NCBI GenBank assembly: GCA_025454175.1
Contig: JALOOX010000039.1
Location: 1 to 37,204 of the forward strand
DNA: 37,204 nucleotides
Direction of reading: 5' to 3'
Origin: Syntrophobacteraceae bacterium
GTDB lineage: Bacteria > Desulfobacterota > Syntrophobacteria > Syntrophobacterales > Syntrophobacteraceae
Of the stretch, positions 17,755-25,525 are shown one piece after another (positions within the stretch are counted from its first letter, which is position 1; each line of letters starts with the position of its first letter). The position numbers and the translations under genes were made by a program. The notes beneath the pieces are model-generated. The model had not been told where the DNA came from. It made no database searches and saw only the letters and a list, made by a program, of their open reading frames with translations.

Positions 17755-18277
17755 GATGAATCAACCTCACCTTGTAGACGCGCTCCATGCGCTGGAGCGC
17801 GAAGCTCTCGGATTCTGAATCGAAATCCGCCACGGCGTCAACGGGGATGACAACCCGGTAATCGCGGTCGACGAGGCCCCCCGCCGTGTCCATGACGCAG
17901 ATGGAGGTGACGACCCCCGTGACCCAGACTTCTTCCGGGTGGATGTCGGCCAGCACTTCAGCCAGGTTGGTGCCGTGGAATCCGCTGAACCGCGTCTTGT
18001 CGATAACGAGGCTGCCCGGCGGCGGTTGGAGCTCCGGGATGATCTCCGAGCCCCAGGTGCCCTTGACGGCATGCTCCGGAAAGCGACCGAATTCGAGATC
18101 GTCCGGCCGGTGAGCGTCCCTCAGGAATATCACCGGGTGGTCTTCCTCCTTGAACCGATGGACCAGGGACTGGATCACCGGTATGATCTCCCTGCTCCGG
18201 TCGCCGCAGTAGAGAGCGCCTTTCTGATCCATAAAATCATTAAGCATATCAATAACTAAGAGCACTCTTGCTCCCAT
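17732..18277 (-). CDS. Isochorismatase-family cysteine hydrolase, probable nicotinamidase
   Basis: A 181-residue hydrolase of the isochorismatase superfamily. The catalytic triad is visible: Asp10 (LLVIDMLNDF), Lys94 (VIDKTRFSGF) and Cys127 (VVTSICVMDTA), the last preceded by the usual small residues. LRDAHRPDDLEF and HAVKGTWGSEI resemble the metal/substrate loop of nicotinamidases. Position next to pncB suggests it deamidates nicotinamide to nicotinate for PncB, but other amidase roles remain possible. An AAGGAAG ribosome binding site lies 5 nt before the ATG. Its 3' end overlaps the selenoprotein candidate. Confidence 0.88.
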   Translation of the reverse strand: MGARVLLVIDMLNDFMDQKGALYCGDRSREIIPVIQSLVHRFKEEDHPVIFLRDAHRPDDLEFGRFPEHAVKGTWGSEIIPELQPPPGSLVIDKTRFSGFHGTNLAEVLADIHPEEVWVTGVVTSICVMDTAGGLVDRDYRVVIPVDAVADFDSESESFALQRMERVYKVRLIHHEHAAPV

Positions 18278-18517
18278 ATCGACTTCCTTTCCGGTTCCCG
18301 ATCAGCCAGTGAAGGCTCACGATTCAATGCGGAACGGCCATGGGAAGGAGCCACCCGCTCGGTTGCCGGAGATGTGACGCGTGTGTAAAAAGCCGTACTA
18401 ATTGGTTGGGCTTCATGTATAATTGTAAACGTTTTGAGGGAACCTGCAACAACGCAGGACGAAAGCTTCAGGTGGCGGGGATCCGCATCGTCCCGACCCA
18501 CTCAAGCAGGCTGCAGC

Positions 18518-18778
18518 ATGCGACTCGAGCCCATCGAGGTGCGATCCCGTGACGAGTACCGGGGAAGTCAGGAGCCCGTCCAGTTCCTGTGGCGTGGGGA
18601 GTGGTACACGGTGGCCCGGGTCCTGGACCGCTGGTTTGAGGGCCGAATGGATTCGACTCGGCTTCCCATGCGGTACTTCCGGGTGGAAACCTCTGAAGGG
18701 AAGCGTTTCATCCTGCGGCATCACGAGTTTTTCACAGCCTGGAGTCTCGTGGCTCCCGAATCGGAAAAGGCACAATGA
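18518..18778 (+). CDS. Small DUF6504-like protein
   Basis: An 86-residue protein starting MRLEPIEVRSRDEYRG, with PVQFLWRGEWYTVARVLDRWFEG and YFRVETSEGKRFILRHH, which resembles the DUF6504 pattern (RFLWRGxxYxVxxVLxxW then a small beta-sheet). No enzymatic motif is visible and the function is unknown. The frame extends upstream to 18434, but the ATG at 18518, with GCAGG upstream, starts the recognisable part. A TATAAT at 18418-18423 might be its -10, though I find no matching -35. The gene precedes parS and parA. Confidence 0.6.
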   Translation: MRLEPIEVRSRDEYRGSQEPVQFLWRGEWYTVARVLDRWFEGRMDSTRLPMRYFRVETSEGKRFILRHHEFFTAWSLVAPESEKAQ

Positions 18779-18793
18779 TGGGCCCCATCGGCA

Positions 18794-18809
18794 CGTTCCA
18801 CGTGGAACA
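18794..18809. promoter_or_regulatory. parS centromere-like site
   Basis: The 14-bp perfect palindrome GTTCCACGTGGAAC (18795-18808) sits 36 nt upstream of parA. The 16-mer differs from TGTTCCACGTGGAACA, a known variant of the chromosomal parS consensus TGTTtCACGTGaAACA, only at its first base. ParB, encoded 0.8 kb away, would load here and spread, and ParA would move the complex. It is the only CACGTG-centred palindrome of this kind I noticed in the window. Confidence 0.85.
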
Positions 18810-18844
18810 TTTACCCGCGGAAGCTCGGGCCCGGAAAGGAATGC

Positions 18845-19615
18845 ATGTCACGAGTCATCGCCGTCGCGAATCAGAAGGGAGGGGTCGGCAAAACCACCAC
18901 CGCCGTCAACCTGGCAGCCAGCCTCTCCCACCTTGGCAAGAAGGTGCTTCTCATCGACTGTGATCCCCAGGGGAACGCCTCCAGCGGACTGGGCGTGCGA
19001 ATCGACGCCAAAGCCCCCTGCCTTCACACGTTTCTCACGGACCCCTCGGCGCCACCTCCCATCCTCCGCCCGCTGGCCCCAAAGCTCGACATGGCCCTTC
19101 TGCCCTCTCATTCGGGACTCGCGGCCACGGAGATCGAGCTCTTTTCCCATGATCATGCCGAAACCATACTGCTCAGGCGGCTCTCGACCATCAAGGAAGG
19201 CTATGCCTTCGTCATCCTCGACTGCCCGCCGTCCCTCGGCATGCTGACGGTCAACAGTCTCACGGCGGCCGAAGGCGTGGTCATTCCCCTCCAGTGCGAG
19301 TACTACGCCATGGAGGGCCTCACTCTTCTCCTGGACTCCATCCGGAAAATCCGCCTCCGGTTCAATCCCTACCTCTCCGTGGAGGGGATCGTGCTCACCA
19401 TGTTCGATCGCCGCAACAACCTCTCACACCAGGTGGCCAACGAAATCCGGAATCATCTCGGCTACCGTGTCTTTGACACCATCATCCCCCGAAACGTCCG
19501 GCTGAGCGAATCGCCCAGCTACGGACTGCCCGTTCTCCTCTACGATGCCGGATGCCCGGGTGCCAAGACCTACCTGCAGCTTTCCCGGGAGCTCATGGCG
19601 GGAGGGATCAGCTGA
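18845..19615 (+). CDS. parA: Chromosome-partitioning ATPase ParA (Soj)
   Basis: A 256-residue deviant Walker-type ATPase: KGGVGKTTTAVNLAASL (residues 10-26), DCDPQGNASSGLG, and the Walker B-like VILDCPPSLGMLTVNSL. The start MSRVIAVANQKGG lies directly at the Walker motif without an HTH extension, so it is the chromosomal type 1b-like ParA/Soj. It binds DNA in its ATP dimer form and is released by ParB. It is next to parS and parB, which suggests that the replication origin is not far. Confidence 0.96.
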   Translation: MSRVIAVANQKGGVGKTTTAVNLAASLSHLGKKVLLIDCDPQGNASSGLGVRIDAKAPCLHTFLTDPSAPPPILRPLAPKLDMALLPSHSGLAATEIELFSHDHAETILLRRLSTIKEGYAFVILDCPPSLGMLTVNSLTAAEGVVIPLQCEYYAMEGLTLLLDSIRKIRLRFNPYLSVEGIVLTMFDRRNNLSHQVANEIRNHLGYRVFDTIIPRNVRLSESPSYGLPVLLYDAGCPGAKTYLQLSRELMAGGIS

Positions 19616-19616
19616 C

Positions 19617-20492
19617 ATGACCGACAAGAAGCGAGGACTCGGCCGTGGCCTCCAGGACCTGCTGGCCTCCAGTGAATGGCTCAAGCGGGAGGACATCCAG
19701 CTATTCAACTGCCCCGTCCACCGCCTGGCTCCCAATCCCTACCAGCCTCGCCAGGTCGTTCAGGACGCTCACCTGGACGAGCTCATCTCGTCGGTGCGCG
19801 AAAAGGGCGTCATCCAGCCCATCCTGGCCGCCCGCACCGAGACGCCCGATCAATATCAGATCATTGCCGGCGAGAGACGCTGGCAGGCAGCGCGCCTTGC
19901 GGGAATCACCGAAGTCCCGGTTCTCCTCCGCGACTCCACGCCCTCGGAAGTCCTGGAACTGGCCCTCATCGAGAATATCCAGCGCAAGGACCTCAACTGC
20001 ATCGAGGAAGCACTCGCCTACCGGCGGCTCCAGGAAGAGTTTCACCTGACCCAGGATCAAATCGCCACCAGGGTCGGCAAGAACCGCGCTACGGTGGCCA
20101 ACCTCCTGCGCCTCCTGCAGCTCCCACCCGACATTCAGCACGACGTCCTCAACGGTGCCCTCAGCATGGGGCACGCCCGGGCGCTCCTCGCCGTCGAAAA
20201 CCCCGAGCGCATGCGGCAGATTCGCGATCTCATCCTCCAAAAGCACCTGTCGGTCAGGCAGACCGAGCAGCTCGCGGCTCGACCTCCCCAAACGGCCGCG
20301 CCCACCGAAAAACCAAGGCCGGCCCACTGGCTGCGGCTGCAGGACCTCCTCCAGAAGCATTTTGGGGCCGAGGTTCTTCTCAACCGCCGCGGAAAGCGTG
20401 GAACCATCTCCATCCCTTTCGATTCTGACGAAGAGCTCCAACGCCTGCTTGGGAACCTCGGAATCGACGCACCCTACGAAAAGGAATCCTGA
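19617..20492 (+). CDS. parB: Chromosome-partitioning CTPase/DNA-binding protein ParB
   Basis: Binds parS, slides on DNA as a CTP-dependent clamp and stimulates ParA. The 291-residue product starts MTDKKRGLGRGLQDLL, the conserved ParA-contacting N terminus. It has the CTP-binding ParB/Srx fold (PNPYQPR, GVIQPILAAR, YQIIAGERRWQAARLAG, ALIENIQRKDLN), the HTH region (TQDQIATRVGKNRATVANLLRLLQLP) and a short dimerisation end. ATG 19617 begins one base after the parA stop, with GGAGGG upstream, showing coupling. Confidence 0.96.
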   Translation: MTDKKRGLGRGLQDLLASSEWLKREDIQLFNCPVHRLAPNPYQPRQVVQDAHLDELISSVREKGVIQPILAARTETPDQYQIIAGERRWQAARLAGITEVPVLLRDSTPSEVLELALIENIQRKDLNCIEEALAYRRLQEEFHLTQDQIATRVGKNRATVANLLRLLQLPPDIQHDVLNGALSMGHARALLAVENPERMRQIRDLILQKHLSVRQTEQLAARPPQTAAPTEKPRPAHWLRLQDLLQKHFGAEVLLNRRGKRGTISIPFDSDEELQRLLGNLGIDAPYEKES

Positions 20493-20914
20493 TGCGAATG
20501 GCAGTCATTGACGGTCAAGGCGGAGGCATTGGAACCACCATCATCAAAAAGCTCAAGGAATCCTACGGAGAGAGGATCGAGGTCTGGGCCCTCGGCACCA
20601 ACGCCATCGCCACCGCGCAAATGATGAAATCGGGAGCCAACCGCGGGGCCACCGGTGAAAACGCCATCAGGCATTGTGCCGGCCAGGTGGCCGTCATCTG
20701 CGGCCCCATCTCCATCATGGTCGCCCACGCCATGATGGGGGAGGTCACCCCCTCCATGGTGCAGGCCATCGGAGCCTCTCCAGCCCTGAAGCTGCTGCTT
20801 CCGCTGACCCAGGAGCCCGTCGCCGTGGTGGGCACGGTTCGCGAGCCACTGCCGCACCTCGTCGAAAAGCTCCTCCGTGACCACATCGCCCCCCTCCTTA
20901 AAAACGAGGACTGA
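20492..20914 (+). CDS. DUF3842 family protein
   Basis: A 140-residue conserved protein of unknown function beginning MRMAVIDGQGGGIGTTIIKKL, a glycine-rich beta-alpha start, followed by VWALGTNAIATAQMMKSGANRGATGENAI and GPISIMVAHAMMGEVTP. These segments match DUF3842, found mainly in anaerobic bacteria. The start overlaps the parB stop (TGATG), so it is translated from the par operon. The glycine-rich turn suggests binding of a nucleotide or anionic ligand; that is inference. Confidence 0.85.
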   Translation: MRMAVIDGQGGGIGTTIIKKLKESYGERIEVWALGTNAIATAQMMKSGANRGATGENAIRHCAGQVAVICGPISIMVAHAMMGEVTPSMVQAIGASPALKLLLPLTQEPVAVVGTVREPLPHLVEKLLRDHIAPLLKNED

Positions 20915-20918
20915 GCCC

Positions 20919-21455
20919 GTGGGTGCCGAAACACTCCCGCAAGACACTCCCCACCTGGTCCTGGGAGGAGCCCGCAGCGGCAAGAGTCGCTTCGCCGAGT
21001 CCCTGGTCGGGGCATACGCAGGCCCGCTCATCTACGTGGCCACGGCTGAAGTCCGGGACGACGAAATGCGCCACCGTGTCGAGCACCATCGCAGGCGCAG
21101 GGGAGATGACTGGAAGACCATCGAATGTCCCCTGGATCTCGTGAGCCTCCTGGCCGACCTCCGCACCGAGGGCAAACCCGTGCTCGTGGACTGCCTCACC
21201 CTCTGGATGAGCAATCTGCTCCACCGGGACGACACCACTCCCCCGGAGTCCATCATCCACGCTCTGGGTGACGAACTGCGCCGAACGACCTACCCGTTGG
21301 TCCTGGTGACCAACGAGGTTGGATGCGGCATCGTGCCGGACAATGCGCTGGCCCGGCGTTTCAGGGATCTGGCCGGGTTCGCCAACCAGAGCATCGCCGA
21401 GGCTTCCCGACGTGTCACCTTCGTTGCCGCCGGCCTGCCGTTACGGCTGAAATGA
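20919..21455 (+). CDS. cobU: Adenosylcobinamide kinase / adenosylcobinamide-phosphate guanylyltransferase
   Basis: Bifunctional enzyme that phosphorylates adenosylcobinamide and links GMP to it in the nucleotide-loop step of cobalamin synthesis. It has the P-loop LVLGGARSGKSRFAE, VATAEVRDDEMRHRVEHHRRRR (guanylylated His region), DCLTLWMSNLL and VTNEVGCGIVPDNALARRFRDLAGFANQ. I prefer the GTG at 20919 (178 residues), with GAGG 9 nt upstream, over an unsupported GTG at 20877 inside the previous gene. cobS follows after an inverted-repeat element. Confidence 0.93.
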   Translation: MGAETLPQDTPHLVLGGARSGKSRFAESLVGAYAGPLIYVATAEVRDDEMRHRVEHHRRRRGDDWKTIECPLDLVSLLADLRTEGKPVLVDCLTLWMSNLLHRDDTTPPESIIHALGDELRRTTYPLVLVTNEVGCGIVPDNALARRFRDLAGFANQSIAEASRRVTFVAAGLPLRLK

Positions 21456-21516
21456 ATTCCGTCGGCTACGCGGATCGCGGGATTCGAAGCCCCCAAGCCG
21501 GGGTCACCGCCCCGGG

Positions 21517-21652
21517 CAATGCTGTTGACTTAAGCCGTGCGATACGGGCCGGCATGAAGCCCGCCCCTGAAACAAATGGATGCCGTGCCGCGTAGGGGCG
21601 AGCTTCATGCCCGCCCGAAGGCTTGGCGAAAACCGTTAGGTCAACGGCATTG
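21517..21652. repeat. Long imperfect inverted repeat (MITE/REP-like) between cobU and cobS
   Basis: Outer arms CAATGCTGTTGAC (21517-21529) and GTCAACGGCATTG (21640-21652) are complementary at 12 of 13 positions. Inner arms over 21551-21568 and 21594-21611 match at 17 of 18, and contain GGCATGAAGC and its complement. The whole 136-bp unit can fold into a long hairpin with a 25-nt loop. No coding capacity is seen. It resembles non-autonomous or REP-type dispersed elements; relatedness to the smaller GCCGGCAT hairpin at 4623-4647 is possible but unproven. Confidence 0.7.
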
Positions 21653-21706
21653 ACCGCCCCGGGTGCCCCCGGAGCCACAAGATCAGATGGAAACGCGGTG
21701 CCCTCG

Positions 21707-22465
21707 ATGATCAAATCCATCGCCCTGGCCTTCAGTTTTCTCACCATTCTCCCCGTCTTCGGGGAACGGGCCCGCCAGGTCTCGCCCCGTGAGCTGGCAG
21801 CCAGCTTTTCCGCCTTTCCCATCGTGGGCGCGGCCCTCGGACTCCTCATGGCCGCCTCCGCCTTCCTCCTCTCCACCCATGTCCCACTTCCGATCCTGGC
21901 CGTTCTGCTCACCCTTTCCATGGCTGTGCTCACCCGGTTCCTCCACCTCGACGGCCTCGCCGATCTGGCCGACGGACTCTGGGGCGGCTACACCATCGAG
22001 CGCCGACTCGAAATCATGAAGGACAGCCGCACAGGCTCCTTCGGCGCTGCAGCCCTCTCCCTGATTCTCCTCCTCAAATCCGCTTCCTTTTTCTTGCTTC
22101 TGACGCACCAGGCCTGGCCGGTTTTCTTCATGAGCCCGGTATTTTCGCGCTTCGCCATGGTTCTGGCCGCCCACGGCAGTCCTTACGCCCGGAAGGAGGG
22201 GGGGCTCGGCGAGTCCTTCCTCACCCACATGACCTTGAACGATCTCCTGAAGGCCGCATCCATTTCGGCGGCTCTTTCCCTCCCCATCTCAATCCTGCAC
22301 GCCGCCATCCTCATGATGGCCGCGGTCGCCGCCGCATGGACCGTCAGGGCAGTCGCCATCCGCATGCTCGGAGGAATCACGGGAGACGTCCTCGGCGCCA
22401 TCAACGAAATCACCGAAGCATTGGTACTGGCTGCAGGAGCGATCCTTGCCCACAACCTGTCGTGA
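21707..22465 (+). CDS. cobS: Adenosylcobinamide-GDP ribazoletransferase (cobalamin synthase)
   Basis: Integral membrane enzyme that joins AdoCbi-GDP and alpha-ribazole. From the ATG at 21707 the 252 residues begin MIKSIALAFSFLTILPV, with the CobS core HLDGLADLADGLWGG, EIMKDSRTGSFGAAAL and GGITGDVLGAINEITEALVL plus about six hydrophobic helices. The open frame upstream runs through the inverted repeat and is not believed. No clear ribosome binding site is seen. Together with cobU it completes the nucleotide-loop branch; the rest of the corrin pathway is not here. Confidence 0.93.
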   Translation: MIKSIALAFSFLTILPVFGERARQVSPRELAASFSAFPIVGAALGLLMAASAFLLSTHVPLPILAVLLTLSMAVLTRFLHLDGLADLADGLWGGYTIERRLEIMKDSRTGSFGAAALSLILLLKSASFFLLLTHQAWPVFFMSPVFSRFAMVLAAHGSPYARKEGGLGESFLTHMTLNDLLKAASISAALSLPISILHAAILMMAAVAAAWTVRAVAIRMLGGITGDVLGAINEITEALVLAAGAILAHNLS

Positions 22466-22479
22466 AGGAGGTCTTGGAC

Positions 22480-23547
22480 ATGCCTGCCCGTGAACCCCAC
22501 GCACCCCGCGGCCCCGGTCATCGCAGCACATCCCCGGATGCGCAGCCACAGCACTCTCCCCGTTCATCCGTCCACCAAATCCTGGAGGTCCTCCGTCAGG
22601 CGCCCGACTCCCACGTATCCGGCGCATCCCTCGCATCGAGGCTCGGCATCTCGAGAACCAGCGTCTGGAAGCACATCCAGGCCCTGAGATCCAAAGGCTA
22701 CCATATCGACACCCACCCGAGACGGGGATATCGGCTGACCGCCGCCCCAAACCTGCTGCTCCCCGAAGAACTGCTCCCCCGCCTGCACACCCGGAGCCTG
22801 GGCCGAGCCTACCACCACCTGGCCCAGACCACCTCGACCAATGACCAGGCCATGGCCATGGCCCTTCGGGGGGCTCCCCACGGGACCCTGGTGGTGGCGG
22901 AAGAGCAGACCCATGGACGTGGAAGGCTGCAGAGAGCATGGGAATCCTCCGCGCATCACGGCATCTACCTCTCACTCCTTCTGCGGGGACCGTTTTCCTT
23001 CGAGCGCGCCCCACAGGTCACCATGGTGTCGGCGCTTACCCTGACGAGGCTCATCCGCAACGATTGGGGTCTGGAATCCTGGACCAAATGGCCAAATGAC
23101 GTCCTGATTCGAGGAAGGAAGGTGGCGGGAATATTGACCGAGGCCAAATCAGACCAGGACCGGGTCCATTTCCTGGTCATGGGGGTCGGCATCAACGTCA
23201 ACCACGGGGCCGGCGACCTTGGAGGGCCGTTCAGATACCCGGCAACCTCCCTGGCGATGGAACTGGGACACGGCCTCAGCCGAACGGAATTCCTGGCGGC
23301 TTACCTGGACAGCTTTGAAGAAGATTTCACACGATGGGAGAGAGAAGGTTTTGATTCTTTTTCGAAAGAGTGGGAATCCATGTCCTGGATCCTGAATCGG
23401 ACCATTACGCTGAAAGGAGCCCACGCCGTCCTATCCGGCAAGGTCGTGGGGTTCTCGTCTGAAGGAGCACTCAGGCTCCTTCAGCATGACGGCGGCGAAA
23501 CCCTGGTCTGGGCTGGAGACGTGGTGCACGTGGAAGGCATCACTTGA
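22480..23547 (+). CDS. birA: Biotin--[acetyl-CoA-carboxylase] ligase / biotin repressor
   Basis: Activates biotin to biotinyl-AMP and attaches it to carrier-protein lysines. The 355-residue product has an N-terminal winged helix (SGASLASRLGISRTSVWKHIQALRSKGY, around residues 47-75), so it can probably also repress biotin genes. The ligase core includes TTSTNDQAM, EEQTHGRGRLQRAW (biotinyl-AMP loop around residue 145), KWPNDVLIRGRKVAGIL and GVGINVN. The start at 22480 has AAGGAGGT 8 nt upstream. The N-terminal 30 residues are Pro/His/Ser-rich and unlike the family. Confidence 0.95.
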   Translation: MPAREPHAPRGPGHRSTSPDAQPQHSPRSSVHQILEVLRQAPDSHVSGASLASRLGISRTSVWKHIQALRSKGYHIDTHPRRGYRLTAAPNLLLPEELLPRLHTRSLGRAYHHLAQTTSTNDQAMAMALRGAPHGTLVVAEEQTHGRGRLQRAWESSAHHGIYLSLLLRGPFSFERAPQVTMVSALTLTRLIRNDWGLESWTKWPNDVLIRGRKVAGILTEAKSDQDRVHFLVMGVGINVNHGAGDLGGPFRYPATSLAMELGHGLSRTEFLAAYLDSFEEDFTRWEREGFDSFSKEWESMSWILNRTITLKGAHAVLSGKVVGFSSEGALRLLQHDGGETLVWAGDVVHVEGIT

Positions 23548-23563
23548 AATCATTCAAAACCCT

Positions 23564-23591
23564 GGGGTCGCGATGACGGCATCATGACCCC
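23564..23591. terminator. Bipartite hairpin between convergent birA and dksA-like genes
   Basis: GGGGTC (23564-23569) pairs with GACCCC (23586-23591), and inside it GATG pairs with CATC around a small loop. It lies in the 48-bp gap between converging genes and could end both transcripts. A T-rich tract is missing on both sides, so a bidirectional terminator is inferred only from placement. Confidence 0.4.
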
Positions 23592-23595
23592 GAGA

Positions 23596-23958
23596 TCATG
23601 TTCCACGAGCCTTCTCGGTGGCCTCTTCCTTTCTCTTGCACTCGATGCAGAGCGTCGTCACCGGCCTGGCATTCAGACGATCGATGCCGATGTCGTCTCC
23701 ACACACCTCGCACACCCCAAAGTTACCGTCTTCAATCCGTTCCAGAGCTTCACGGATCTTCACAATCAGCTTCCGCTCCCGATCACGGATGCGCAGCATG
23801 AAGTTCCGGTCCGATTCGAGGGTCGCGCGGTCGGTGGGGTCTGGAAAGGTCTCCTCGGTATCCGTCATTCCAGCAACCGTTCTTTCCGCCTCGTCGATGA
23901 GCTCATCCAAGCGCTTGAGCAAAATTTCCTTGAAGTACTCCTGCGTATTCGCATCCAT
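23596..23958 (-). CDS. TraR/DksA-family zinc-finger transcription factor
   Basis: A 120-residue protein with an N-terminal helical coiled coil containing acidic residues (FPDPTDRATLESDRNFMLRIRDRERKLIVKIREALERIEDG) and a C4 zinc finger (FGVCEVCGDDIG and then TLCIECKR). DksA-type proteins enter the RNA polymerase secondary channel and, often with ppGpp, adjust rRNA and amino-acid promoters. Size and the DPTDRA element match DksA better than the short TraR. A G-rich ribosome binding site precedes the ATG. Confidence 0.92.
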   Translation of the reverse strand: MDANTQEYFKEILLKRLDELIDEAERTVAGMTDTEETFPDPTDRATLESDRNFMLRIRDRERKLIVKIREALERIEDGNFGVCEVCGDDIGIDRLNARPVTTLCIECKRKEEATEKARGT

Positions 23959-24039
23959 AAGCAGATCCCCCCCGTAGCTCGTTCGTTAACCGAAGTCGCT
24001 TAACACACCTGAGCTTCCGAGTAAAGTGAAATACAGATG

Positions 24040-24540
24040 TCAGCTCCGCACGAATGCTCCGCTCCTCCCCCCGATCTTCGAGCTCAGCTGTATGTCACTG
24101 ATCCGCACCTGCCGGTCCACCGCCTTGCACATGTCATAGATGGTCAAGGCCGCGACGCTCACCGCGGTCAGTGCTTCCATTTCCACTCCCGTGCGGTCGC
24201 AGGTCTTGACCCGTGACACGATTCTGATGGTCGACGCCCCCAAATCGGGGTGAAAATCGATCTGTACTCCCGTCACCTGAAGCGGATGACACAAGGGTAT
24301 CAGCTCGGAGGTTCGCTTGGCGGCCATGATGCCGGCGATTCGAGCCACCTCGTAGACATTCCCCTTGGGAAGGTCCCTGTTCTCGATCCGATCGAGGGTC
24401 TCCCTTCGCAGGTGGACCGTAGCCTCAGCCTCGGCCTCCCGATGCGTGACGCCCTTCTCCGACACATCCACCATTTTCAGTCTTCCCTGATCGTCCAAAT
24501 GCGTCAGGGGCGACTCTTCCCTTGAACGGTTCATCCGCAT
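24040..24540 (-). CDS. moaC: Cyclic pyranopterin monophosphate synthase MoaC
   Basis: Second step of molybdenum cofactor synthesis, forming cPMP from the 3',8-cyclo-GTP product of MoaA. The 166 residues contain LTHLDDQGRLKMVDVSEKG, GIMAAKRTSELIPLCHPLQV and VKTCDRTGVEMEALTAVSVAALTIYDMCKAVDR, the conserved MoaC blocks with the catalytic Lys/Asp region. GAGG lies 5 nt upstream of the ATG at 24540; a second ATG two codons later is possible. No other moa gene is in the window. Confidence 0.96.
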   Translation of the reverse strand: MRMNRSREESPLTHLDDQGRLKMVDVSEKGVTHREAEAEATVHLRRETLDRIENRDLPKGNVYEVARIAGIMAAKRTSELIPLCHPLQVTGVQIDFHPDLGASTIRIVSRVKTCDRTGVEMEALTAVSVAALTIYDMCKAVDRQVRISDIQLSSKIGGRSGAFVRS

Positions 24541-24597
24541 TCGATCCTCGTCGAAACGTCGTGCGTCAATCTGGTGCGCATCTCAGCCGGCTCGGTC

Positions 24598-25248
24598 TCA
24601 ATCCGCGAAATACAGCACGATGATCAGATCACCGGGACCACTTCCGGGATCCAGGCAGTCGCCAAACCCCTGTAAACGCAGCCGGCTGCCATGATCCAGC
24701 CCTGCGGGAATGCGGACATTCAAACGGCATTCCTCCATGATCTCACCGGTTCCGCGGCACAGTTCGCACGGTCCGCCCTTTCCGGCCCGAAGGCTCCCCC
24801 TGCATCTCGGGCAAAACAACACACGCCCGAAACGGATCTCCTCGGCGCCGCCATTCACCATCACGGAACTGCGTACCTGGAGATCAAACCGCAGATCGTA
24901 GACAGCCTCGGCCCCAGACCGCCTGGTCGGGCGCACCCCGAACAGCTCCTCGAAGATCTCCTCGTGGGAAGAAGACTTCTGGCTCCCGTATTCACAGCCG
25001 TTTCGGCTCCGCGCCCTTTTCCCGTCGCCCCTCGGAAAACCTCTCGCACGGTCGTAATGGGACCGTCTGGACCGGTCGATCAAGGTTTCGTAGGCAAGCA
25101 GCGCCTCCCGGAACCGCTCCGAGGCATCGGGAGTCTCCGGGTTCCGGTCCGGATGGAACCTCAGCGCAAGCAGTCTGAAAGACCGCCTGATCTCATCCGC
25201 GGTCGCCCTGGATGAAACGCCCAGAATCTTGTAAAAACAGCGCCCCAT
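24598..25248 (-). CDS. J-domain cochaperone with shortened zinc-finger and C-terminal domains
   Basis: A DnaJ-related protein of 216 residues. The J domain YKILGVSSRATADEIRRSFRLLALRFHPDRNPETPD contains the HPD tripeptide that activates the DnaK ATPase. A Gly/Ser/charged linker follows, then one zinc-binding pair (CPRCRG and CELCRG) instead of the four CxxCxG repeats of DnaJ, and one beta domain ending RLRLQGFGDCLDPGSGPGDLIIVL. It is therefore a reduced DnaJ-type cochaperone rather than DnaJ itself. The frame is open to a GTG at 25368 with an ATG at 25353; I prefer the ATG at 25248, directly before the J domain. Confidence 0.82.
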   Translation of the reverse strand: MGRCFYKILGVSSRATADEIRRSFRLLALRFHPDRNPETPDASERFREALLAYETLIDRSRRSHYDRARGFPRGDGKRARSRNGCEYGSQKSSSHEEIFEELFGVRPTRRSGAEAVYDLRFDLQVRSSVMVNGGAEEIRFGRVLFCPRCRGSLRAGKGGPCELCRGTGEIMEECRLNVRIPAGLDHGSRLRLQGFGDCLDPGSGPGDLIIVLYFAD

Positions 25249-25525
25249 GCCCTTTGACCCACCGGCGGAGGATTTATCCGCCTTGTCGTTCGAATTTCCA
25301 CGCTGACCCACGGCAACGAGCCGGATCGAATCCTCCAACGCTCGAAAAATCATAGCTCGTCCGCCCACATGGAGGGCCCATGTGAACAGCCTCAGATGAA
25401 GAATTTATGTCATAAGATCCTGGGAGACAAGTGCCGAATCCCGGCGGGAATGGACCGGGATGGATCCGTTCGATTCCCGGAGCCCCTTCACGCAAGGTCT
25501 GAGCCCGACGGGGAGATCCGGCGGT

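Noticed and set aside
21456..21706. Cobalamin riboswitch before cobS
   Set aside because: The structure there is a symmetric inverted repeat; the B12-box sequence and riboswitch architecture were not found.
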